This document shows positions 1 through 5,840 of a DNA stretch of 5,840 bases, piece after piece. The notes below the pieces were generated by a model, which saw nothing but the letters and a program-made list of their open reading frames with translations, did not search any database and had not been told where the DNA came from. Numbering within the stretch: the stretch's first letter is position 1; each line of letters starts with the position of its first letter. The position numbers and the translations under genes were made by a program. The DNA comes from Coriobacteriales bacterium (GTDB lineage: Bacteria > Actinomycetota > Coriobacteriia > Coriobacteriales > UBA8131), in assembly GCA_031254255.1 (NCBI GenBank), contig JAIRUT010000037.1, positions 1 to 5,840 of the forward strand. The letters are read 5' to 3'.

Positions 1-326
1 TGAACTGCCAGGTCATGGGCATCAAGGGCATTGTAGTAATCGTCTGAGGCCTTATTCAGCTGCTCTCCCCAATCATCCAGCTTGCGGCGCACTTCGTCAG
101 CCTCAGCCTGCTTCTCAGCGGCCGTAGGTGTTGCAAAGGCGAAACTTGGAGAGAGGATATTCAGTGCCCCGACGCTGGTCAATGCCGTAACGACCGCCGC
201 AGCGGTCAGACCAATAAAATGACGACGATCCAGTAGGGCAGAGAGATTGTCAGGCTTATCGGAATCGAGGATTCTGCTATTTGTTATGTGGTCGACAAGC
301 TTGAATCGACCTGAGGTGTCAGGCAT
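1..326 (-). CDS. Secreted coiled-coil protein, N-terminal part (probable NlpC/P60-type cell-wall hydrolase)
   Basis: Only the first 108 residues lie in the window; the gene leaves through the left edge. Seen: a charged N-terminal stretch of about 33 residues, then DRRHFIG (R34-R35), a hydrophobic run at about 37-58 and a probable signal peptidase site AFA-T at 63-66. This is Tat-like with a long n-region. The mature start (about 66-108) is rich in Glu, Lys, Asp and Ala and looks like a coiled coil (EADEVRRKLDDWGEQLNKAS). In Coriobacteriia such an N-terminus usually precedes a C-terminal NlpC/P60 peptidase domain, but that domain is not visible here, so the enzyme assignment is inference. The ATG at 326 follows an in-frame stop 9 bases upstream, and a GGAG lies 11 bases before it. 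The protein probably acts outside the membrane on the cell wall. Confidence 0.72.
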   Translation of the reverse strand, partial: MPDTSGRFKLVDHITNSRILDSDKPDNLSALLDRRHFIGLTAAAVVTALTSVGALNILSPSFAFATPTAAEKQAEADEVRRKLDDWGEQLNKASDDYYNALDAHDLAV

Positions 327-398
327 AACCGTTTACGCTCCATCGCCTTGTAGCCTTTGGAAAATTCCCTTAATTGTTTACGTGAATTTTCATGAATA

Positions 399-407
399 TT
401 ATCCACA
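399..407 (+). promoter_or_regulatory. Perfect DnaA-box consensus (single)
   Basis: TTATCCACA matches the strong DnaA-box consensus exactly. It stands alone, with no second good box in this gap, and falls in what would be the 5' leader of the secreted-protein transcript. A single 9-mer in AT-rich DNA may be chance; it could also be a titration or regulatory site. There is no sign of an origin. Confidence 0.25.
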
Positions 408-426
408 TAAACAAAGCTAACTCAGA

Positions 427-456
427 ATGCTAGCATGATGAGTCGGTTAAGGTCAA
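427..456 (-). promoter_or_regulatory. Candidate promoter of the secreted-protein gene
   Basis: On the minus strand TTGACC (5 of 6 to the -35 consensus) is followed after 18 bases by TAGCAT (4 of 6 to the -10 consensus). TGC directly before TAGCAT makes an extended -10 (TGnTAnnnT). Transcription would start near 420, giving a leader of about 94 bases before the ATG at 326. This is the best sigma-70-like match in the gap; it rests on pattern reading only. Confidence 0.4.
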
Positions 457-570
457 GTTTTGGGAGTTTTAGCTACCTATATGTTGACAGATTGTTCAGC
501 TGTGATTATTGGCTATTTTAGATATCATAACTAAATATTACTGTTTAATTGAATGTTTATAGTTTATTAA

Positions 571-924
571 TCACTTTACAGGTATGTGCTGATATATTTT
601 ATTCTCCCAAGTATGTCGGAAATTATCCAGGTTGTCGATTGTCTCCCGGTCAGGTTGGCCGGTCATTTTGAGGCTCATGTTACGCTGGAAGTCCCGCAAA
701 GCAGAAGCGGTGTCTGCATCCATATTGCCGCTGACTTGGCAATTGAAGCCGAGCGTGGCCAGTGCTGCCTGTACCGTCCAGAGATCCATTGCGAGGTCAT
801 TCGCGTGAGCTTCTGTCTGATCCAGACCTGAGTCCTTCGCTTGGCCCTCTGCGTGATCTACTGCGTGGCCTATGCTGGGACACCTTGTAGGATCCAGGTC
901 GGAACCTGTCGCAGGACCAGTCAT
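571..924 (-). CDS. Small peptidoglycan-binding-like (PG_binding_1) domain protein
   Basis: A 117-residue protein. Residues about 47-100 fit the PG_binding_1 fold: a first helix (WTVQAALATLGF), the G-x-M-D-xx-T element (SGNMDADTASAL), a second helix (RDFQRNM) and the closing TG-xxD-xxT-xxNL pattern. Residues 1-46 are a degenerate His/Ala/Asp/Gln-rich stretch with no predicted fold. There is no signal peptide or membrane segment, which is unusual for a wall-binding module. The ATG shares one base with the TGA of the prenyl synthase gene (TGATG), so translation is probably coupled; GGA lies 7 bases before the ATG, inside the upstream gene. An internal ATG at residue 46 would give just the domain. 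The domain call is fairly safe; the biological role is unknown. Such domains also serve as general protein-binding modules, so wall binding should not be assumed. Confidence 0.7.
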   Translation of the reverse strand: MTGPATGSDLDPTRCPSIGHAVDHAEGQAKDSGLDQTEAHANDLAMDLWTVQAALATLGFNCQVSGNMDADTASALRDFQRNMSLKMTGQPDRETIDNLDNFRHTWENKIYQHIPVK

Positions 925-1928
925 CAGCTCATCCGTTCGACGAAAAAATCAGCCATGGAGAGCAGCAGGTCGGCCTGCTTGCTCGGCGGCAATACGGCTA
1001 TCAGATCCCGCTTCGCCTCCCCGACCAGATCGGTCGCAAAGTTGCGGGCAAAATCCAGCGAGCCAGCCTCGTCCAACAGTTGCACGACCTGCTCCAGCTC
1101 TTTGCTGTCAGTCGTGTGGGACGAAAGGATACCAACAAGCTCGCTGGCACGAGGCGAATCCTGGAGAGCATGGACAACGATCAGGGACCGCTTGCCTTCC
1201 GTGATATCGGAGCGGAAGTCTTTCTGTGTCCGCTCCTTGGTTCCTACCAGATTGAGTAAGTCGTCTTGGATCTGGAAGGCCAGACCGGATGACATGCCAA
1301 AGGCTCGTAAGGCTTCGATCTGCGTCTCCCCGCCGCCGCCAATGATGGCACCAACGGCCAGCGGCGTACCGCCCGAATAGTAGGCTGTCTTGTGAGTGGC
1401 CATCATCAGGTAGTCGTCAATATCCAGATCATAGCGACCATCACGCGCCCAGCCGAGGTCCAATGCCTGACCCTCGATCGTGCGTATGGTCATCTGCACC
1501 AGCTCATCTAAAACCCTGAGCTTCACAGCATCGCCAAGGTTGTTATCGTCCACCACCAGTCCCGTGACCTGAGCCAAGGCCAAGTCCCCAGCGTTGATCG
1601 CCATGCCCTCGCCAATAACAAGATGCAGGCAGGGGGCACCACGTCGCAACTGCGACTTGTCGGCAATGTCGTCGTGGATCAAAGCTGCGGTGTGGAAGTG
1701 CTCGATGGCGCTGGCAGCACTGTGAGCATCACTTGGGTTACCCCCGACCGCAGCGCAGGCTAGCTCGCAGATCAGTGGCCTGTGTCGCTTGCCACCATTG
1801 GCCGAATACTCAGCCAATGGCCGATACAGATAGCGCAGCATGTCTTGGGCTGTATCCTGGCGGAAATAATCAGCCACAAGCTCATTCATTCTCTTGGCAT
1901 TGCGACTCAGATAACTCTGGAACTTCAT
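924..1928 (-). CDS. Trans-type polyprenyl diphosphate synthase
   Basis: At 334 residues this is the usual length for a class I isoprenyl diphosphate synthase, which condenses isopentenyl diphosphate onto an allylic diphosphate. Motifs seen: GGKRHRP (45-51, IPP binding), first Asp-rich motif D86-D87-I-A-D90 followed by RRG (95-97), EGQALDL (152-158), HKTAYYS (179-185), second Asp-rich motif FQIQDDLLN (D222, D223, N226 in place of the last Asp) and EGKRSL (244-249). The first motif lacks the two-residue insertion of bacterial farnesyl synthases, and the residues four and five before it are alanines. This favours a geranylgeranyl or longer product, but chain length is inferred. The product probably feeds quinone side chains or a lipid carrier. 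AGGGAG lies about 13 bases before the ATG, rather far for a ribosome site. The gene follows eno by 99 bases and overlaps the next gene by one base. Confidence 0.9.
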   Translation of the reverse strand: MKFQSYLSRNAKRMNELVADYFRQDTAQDMLRYLYRPLAEYSANGGKRHRPLICELACAAVGGNPSDAHSAASAIEHFHTAALIHDDIADKSQLRRGAPCLHLVIGEGMAINAGDLALAQVTGLVVDDNNLGDAVKLRVLDELVQMTIRTIEGQALDLGWARDGRYDLDIDDYLMMATHKTAYYSGGTPLAVGAIIGGGGETQIEALRAFGMSSGLAFQIQDDLLNLVGTKERTQKDFRSDITEGKRSLIVVHALQDSPRASELVGILSSHTTDSKELEQVVQLLDEAGSLDFARNFATDLVGEAKRDLIAVLPPSKQADLLLSMADFFVERMS

Positions 1929-1930
1929 GG

Positions 1931-2020
1931 TCAGCTTCTAACTCCCTGGCAGATCTGGCAGGTCATGGTCTTCGTCATGCTGGCATTCATGTTGCTGTTA
2001 TTGCTGTTATTGCTGTTCAT
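1931..2020 (-). CDS. Possible 29-residue ORF in the eno to prenyl synthase gap
   Basis: An ATG-to-TGA frame lies wholly in the spacer, ending two bases before the prenyl synthase ATG. Its product begins with an Asn/Ser repeat (MNSNNSNNSN), continues Met/Thr-rich and ends TCQICQGVRS with one CxxC pair (C21, C24). No good ribosome site precedes it, and the first third is simply the translation of the 9-bp tandem repeat. Translation would end at the next start, which could couple the two, but this may equally be a chance frame. Confidence 0.2.
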   Translation of the reverse strand: MNSNNSNNSNMNASMTKTMTCQICQGVRS

Positions 2021-2027
2021 GTTGCTG

Positions 2028-2030
<3 letters not shown>
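1992..2030. repeat. 9-bp tandem repeat at the 3' end of eno
   Basis: Plus-strand units ttgctgtta (1992-2000 and 2001-2009) and ttgctgttc (2010-2018) are contiguous. A fourth, ttgctgtca (2022-2030), follows after three extra bases and includes the eno stop codon. A 13-bp direct repeat (ttcatgttgctgt) brackets the array at 1986-1998 and 2016-2028. The same spacer also holds a second short duplication (ctggcagat/ctggcaggt). The pattern fits replication slippage. Confidence 0.8.
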
Positions 2031-3347
<1,317 letters not shown>

Positions 3348-3370
3348 TTACACGACCTGATTGCCCAACT

Positions 3371-3376
3371 AATATA
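3371..3376 (-). promoter_or_regulatory. Possible -10 element upstream of eno
   Basis: TATATT on the minus strand lies in the AT-rich mazG-eno gap and would start a transcript near 3364 with a leader of about 47 bases. No convincing -35 hexamer stands 16-18 bases upstream (TAGCTA at 17). Read-through from mazG is an equal possibility. Confidence 0.2.
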
Positions 3377-3396
3377 ACCAGAATTAACTTAAATAG

Positions 3397-4467
3397 CTAA
3401 AATAGATCATTGACTTGAATCTCTTTTTTAGCCTGCACCCAGAGTTGTTCCAGTTTTTCAACCGGAAAATCCTCCAGCGTGCTGCCTTCTTCTTCTGCAT
3501 ACCGCTCCATAATAGCCCAACGCTGGCGGAATTTGCGGCAACTCAGGCGCAAAGCGCTTTCAGCGTCGATATTTTCTTTACGAGCTACGTTGCAGAGACT
3601 GAAAAGCACGTCGCCGAACTCCTCGGCAACATGGTGGGCGGCTTGTTGGGTGGGTTGGGACGTTTTGGGGGTGGTGCTTTGGACAGCGGTGTCTTTGGCA
3701 GCGGCACCTTGGGCAGCGGTGTCTTGGGCAGCGGCATCTTGGAGCGCAGCATGGTGATTGGTTTGAGCAGCGATATTCCCCCTGACAGCGCCATCGTCGA
3801 TTTGAGAGGCAGCATCCTCCTTGGCAAGCCGGAATTCCTCCAGCTCTGAATAAACCTGATCCCAAACGGCATCGAGGCTTTCCCACTCAAAGCCGGCGGA
3901 CACGGCCTTTCGAGAGATATACTGAGCCTGCATCAAGGCCGGCAACGATGTTGGTACACTGTCCAACAGGCCAGGATTCTCGTGGTCACCGAAAGGCAAA
4001 GATGCGTCAGCGGCTCGCGCTGCAGCCTTCTCCTCAGCTTTCTGCTGGCGTTCAACCAGCTTGATACTGTCCCAAAGCGTGATGACCGAATTGGGATCCT
4101 GCGCCGCTTCGATCAGTCTGCGCTGCTCCGTAGTCAGTTTGGCAGCCGCAAAGGCCACCTCATTGCCAAAGACATGCGGATGCCTGCGGATCAATTTGTC
4201 ATTGATTCCCTTGATGACATCGGCCAGCTCAAACTCTCCGGCCTCACTGGCGATCTGGGATTGCAAAACCACCTGCAAGAGAAGATCGCCCAGCTCCTCA
4301 CGCATGTCTATCAGGTCGTTGCGCTCGATCGCATCGACTGTCTCCGCAGCCTCCTCGGTGATGTGACTGGCAATAGAGCCATGGGTCTGCTCGCGATCCC
4401 AAGGACAGCCATCGGGCGCACGCAGGCGGGCAACCGTCTGCACCAGCGCATCAAAATTCCGTAACAT
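3397..4467 (-). CDS. mazG: Nucleoside triphosphate pyrophosphohydrolase MazG
   Basis: MazG hydrolyses (d)NTPs to NMP and pyrophosphate, a cytosolic house-cleaning activity that needs Mg. Numbered from the ATG at 4467 (356 residues), the first MazG domain shows RLRAPDGCPWDREQTH (about 14-29), EExxE at E38-E39-E42, ExxD at E58-D61, and RRHPHVFG (94-101). A linker carries TLWDSIK and SLPALMQAQ. The second domain has E208/E211 (SELEEF) and EEFGDVLFSL with E282-E283 and D286, then NVARKENIDAESALR. Both domains keep their acidic motifs. Oddity: about 71 residues separate E211 from E282, against roughly 16 in E. coli MazG (263 residues in all). The extra stretch is low complexity and holds a pentapeptide repeat. 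The frame opens at a GTG at 4503, with another ATG at 4485. None of the three starts has a good ribosome site; 4467 matches the family start best. Confidence 0.93.
   Translation of the reverse strand: MLRNFDALVQTVARLRAPDGCPWDREQTHGSIASHITEEAAETVDAIERNDLIDMREELGDLLLQVVLQSQIASEAGEFELADVIKGINDKLIRRHPHVFGNEVAFAAAKLTTEQRRLIEAAQDPNSVITLWDSIKLVERQQKAEEKAAARAADASLPFGDHENPGLLDSVPTSLPALMQAQYISRKAVSAGFEWESLDAVWDQVYSELEEFRLAKEDAASQIDDGAVRGNIAAQTNHHAALQDAAAQDTAAQGAAAKDTAVQSTTPKTSQPTQQAAHHVAEEFGDVLFSLCNVARKENIDAESALRLSCRKFRQRWAIMERYAEEEGSTLEDFPVEKLEQLWVQAKKEIQVNDLF
3681..3740. repeat. 4 x 15-bp tandem repeat inside mazG
   Basis: Four contiguous 15-bp units (3681-3695, 3696-3710, 3711-3725, 3726-3740) share the core gcagcgg near the start and tt at the end. 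Units one and three differ at one base. On the minus strand each is five codons, giving QDAAA, QDTAA, QGAAA, KDTAV. The length is a multiple of three, so gain or loss of units would keep the mazG frame open. Confidence 0.9.
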
Positions 4468-4593
4468 AAGATTTTCACTATTCATAATTTCGAAGCTTAC
4501 CACTAATGTAAGTGTGGGGGGCAGGGAGACAAGATACGGTCTTCCATATCAGTGGTGATTTAACATAGAATAGCGTCATATCTGCATGTGATT

Positions 4594-4617
4594 AACGGAA
4601 AGTGATGGTCTTCCGTT
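4594..4617. promoter_or_regulatory. Inverted repeat, candidate operator for the Fe-S gene
   Basis: AACGGAA (4594-4600) and TTCCGTT (4611-4617) are perfect 7-bp arms around a 10-base spacer. The dyad ends 4 bases before the TATACT -10 element, covering the position of the -35 region, where no recognisable -35 hexamer exists. That arrangement suits a repressor or an activator replacing -35 contacts. No T-run follows, so it is not a terminator. Confidence 0.4.
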
Positions 4618-4621
4618 GATC

Positions 4622-4627
4622 TATACT
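4622..4627 (+). promoter_or_regulatory. -10 element giving a possibly leaderless transcript
   Basis: TATACT (5 of 6 to the consensus) ends 7 bases before the A of the ATG at 4635, so the predicted transcription start falls at 4634-4635, on the start codon itself. No Shine-Dalgarno sequence precedes the ATG, as expected for a leaderless message; these are common in Actinomycetota. Confidence 0.4.
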
Positions 4628-4634
4628 TGTACTT

Positions 4635-5840
4635 ATGGATACGAATGCAAATACTAATGCGCCCAATGTCCTCGATGCGGATCTGATCAAATCCGCCAAC
4701 CCGGGCATCAATGATTTCGGCAGTGGCAACATTATCGCTCTGGCCTCGCAGTGCCTACGTACGACGCGTCGGCCTTCGGACTGTACCATCTGCCTTGATG
4801 GCTGCCCGGCTGCAGCTCTGGACATCAGCAAGACCAATAGTCGCCCGCACACAACAACAGACTGTATACGCTGCGGGTTCTGCGTATCCCTTTGCCCCAG
4901 CAACGCTCTGGCAGCATCGGCGAAGACTGTTCAACAGATCACACGGTTGCTCTTGCAAGCAGCGCTGCGAGTCAATGAGCTGGCTGTGACTTGCGAGCGC
5001 AGCTTCGCCCTCCTGCGCCTGAAGAGCTTCAGCGACGATCCGCGCCAAGCCCAAGCTGACCTGAAGCTGCTGAACAAAGCCGTGGAGACGGAAAACCTGC
5101 TCAAAGTGCCCTGCCTGGGGATGCTGTCAAGCGAGGTATGGTTCAGCGTCCTGAATGAGATTGGATTCGATAGCGGACGCGTCCGCCTGAAGTCTCTGGC
5201 GATTTACCTGCCAGTTGATCAGTGCCATGGCTGCCCCGTGAACTGCACCGGCTTGGTTGATGAGGCCTTGGCCGATACCATTGACCGGGCTGAACGTTGG
5301 AGCGGCTTGACTGTTGGTATTTTAAATGCAGTCGAGGAGGTTCCCCAACTTCAGAAAGTGACGATCCGGGACTATCTTGGCAAAGTCAATCAGGAAGTCG
5401 GTCGTCGTGACGCCCTGACTGGATTCCTTAAGGATCTGAAGCAAACTTGGGACGAGAACACAGACGATGGCACCAGCGCCCTGCAAGAGGTGCAAATCCA
5501 GCGGGAACGCAAGAAGGCCATCGACCGCACACGCATCGCCAATGAGATCCGAACCCAAATCGCAGGCCCGTACAAGCCCACAGTCGTTCCCCTGCGCTAT
5601 CAGCTGATCGAAAGCATCGGCTACAACTCAACCCACGCCGATCAGGTGGTGTTGAAGATCAGCCAGACCGACGATCAGCGCTGCACACGCTGTGGCGCCT
5701 GCATAGAAACCTGCCCGGTAAATGCGCGACGCTTGGTAGAGCTGCCAGAAACAGAAGACCTGGATTGCCCTGGGAGTGTCAGCGGTGAGGGGGATGTTGA
5801 GGGTGAAGGGAAAGCTGCTGATGCAGAAACAGTGAAGCAG
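4635..5840 (+). CDS. Multi-cluster 4Fe-4S ferredoxin-type protein, 3' end missing
   Basis: The frame is open for 402 codons to the window edge with no stop. Cysteine motifs in order: C50-x2-C53-x3-C57-P, lacking the usual first Cys (P47 is there; C40 lies upstream); a complete CxxCxxCxxxCP at C77, C80, C83, C87; a middle section with TCERS (C120), VPCLGML (C160) and QCHGCPVNC (C197, C200, C204); a helical, charged stretch at about 210-310; and a second complete CxxCxxCxxxCP at C350, C353, C356, C360. The two ends are ferredoxin-like; the middle could hold a further cluster or a metal. No signal peptide or membrane segment is seen, so it is probably cytosolic and an electron carrier or redox-complex subunit. 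Residues 2-11 are Asn-rich (DTNANTNAPN) and 380-393 Gly/Glu-rich. I do not recognise the exact family. ATG at 4635 is the first start after the promoter-like region. Confidence 0.85.
   Translation, partial: MDTNANTNAPNVLDADLIKSANPGINDFGSGNIIALASQCLRTTRRPSDCTICLDGCPAAALDISKTNSRPHTTTDCIRCGFCVSLCPSNALAASAKTVQQITRLLLQAALRVNELAVTCERSFALLRLKSFSDDPRQAQADLKLLNKAVETENLLKVPCLGMLSSEVWFSVLNEIGFDSGRVRLKSLAIYLPVDQCHGCPVNCTGLVDEALADTIDRAERWSGLTVGILNAVEEVPQLQKVTIRDYLGKVNQEVGRRDALTGFLKDLKQTWDENTDDGTSALQEVQIQRERKKAIDRTRIANEIRTQIAGPYKPTVVPLRYQLIESIGYNSTHADQVVLKISQTDDQRCTRCGACIETCPVNARRLVELPETEDLDCPGSVSGEGDVEGEGKAADAETVKQ

Larger units (their letters stand above)
327..570. other. AT-rich intergenic region upstream of the secreted protein
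   Basis: This 244-base gap lies between the stop of the peptidoglycan-binding-like gene and the start of the secreted-protein gene, both on the minus strand. It is much more AT-rich than the flanking genes and no credible ORF was found on either strand. It holds a plausible minus-strand promoter (427-456) and a perfect DnaA-box consensus (399-407). Apart from a 5-bp inverted repeat (TTTAG/CTAAA, about 517-535), I found no strong hairpin followed by a T-run, so no intrinsic terminator can be claimed for the upstream operon. Confidence 0.6.
4504..4634. promoter_or_regulatory. Divergent promoter region between mazG and the Fe-S gene
   Basis: This gap of about 130 bases separates two genes reading outwards. 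Towards the right, TATACT (4622-4627) is a good -10 element just before the Fe-S gene. Towards the left, TTAATC and TATTCT with a 17-base spacer (around 4571-4597, minus strand) could serve mazG but match weakly. Two short motifs each occur twice: ggtcttcc at 4538-4545 and 4607-4614, and gtgatt(t)aac at 4555-4564 and 4588-4596. Together with the inverted repeat at 4594-4617 they suggest binding sites for a regulator serving one or both genes. Confidence 0.45.

Noticed and set aside
484..512. Plus-strand TTGACA in the 327-570 gap as an antisense promoter
   Set aside because: A perfect -35 hexamer, but 17 bases later stands only TATTGG, and no gene on that strand would be served.
327..570. Replication origin suggested by AT-richness and a DnaA box
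   Set aside because: Only one good box, no array, and none of dnaA, dnaN or gyrB nearby.
841..1380. Plus-strand ORF of 179 codons
   Set aside because: It lies antisense to the prenyl synthase, whose motifs are unmistakable; its translation is Ser/Arg-rich with no recognisable domain.
3681..3740. Tandem repeat as a CRISPR array
   Set aside because: Units of 15 bp are contiguous, without spacers, and lie in a coding frame.
3415..3849. Plus-strand ORF with Gly/Ser repeats
   Set aside because: Antisense to mazG; its repeats are the complement of the 15-bp tandem repeat.
4516..4528. G-run as a G-quadruplex
   Set aside because: Only a run of six and a run of three G occur, too few separated G-tracts for a convincing four-tract structure.
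4592..5054. Overlapping ORFs on both strands around 4592-5054
   Set aside because: They run through the Fe-S gene in wrong frames; the frame with spaced cysteine motifs and no stop for 402 codons is clearly the real one.

Overview
The window looks like ordinary chromosome of an actinobacterium, most likely a member of the Coriobacteriia, although a genus cannot be fixed. Three things point this way. A mazG gene sits directly upstream of eno, a linkage also seen in Mycobacterium. A secreted protein has a coiled-coil N-terminus like those of coriobacterial NlpC/P60 cell-wall hydrolases. There is also a large multi-cluster 4Fe-4S protein of the sort common in anaerobic lineages. The coding DNA is moderately GC-rich with AT-rich gaps.

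Layout. From 4467 down to 571, four genes run leftwards on the minus strand: mazG (NTP pyrophosphohydrolase), eno (enolase), a trans-type polyprenyl diphosphate synthase, and a 117-residue protein with a peptidoglycan-binding-like fold whose start codon overlaps the stop of the prenyl synthase gene. After a 244-base AT-rich gap with a plausible promoter, a further minus-strand gene begins at 326 and leaves the window. It encodes a protein with a Tat-like signal followed by a coiled coil. On the right, divergent from mazG, an open frame runs from 4635 to the window end without a stop. It encodes a cysteine-rich 4Fe-4S protein whose transcript may be leaderless, with an inverted repeat over its presumed -35 region.

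How the genes relate. The minus-strand block combines nucleotide-pool cleaning, glycolysis and isoprenoid chain synthesis, and looks like a housekeeping operon rather than a dedicated pathway. The prenyl synthase probably supplies quinone or lipid-carrier side chains. The divergent Fe-S protein is probably an electron carrier or scaffold, but its partner genes lie outside the window.

The most distinctive property is repeated low-complexity sequence near gene ends and in loops. There is a 4 x 15 bp tandem repeat inside the second MazG domain, a 9 bp repeat between eno and the prenyl synthase (carrying a possible 29-residue ORF), an Asn-rich start and Gly/Glu-rich tail in the Fe-S protein, and a degenerate His/Ala/Asp-rich start in the peptidoglycan-binding-like protein. 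I see no mobile element, CRISPR array, RNA gene or defence system.
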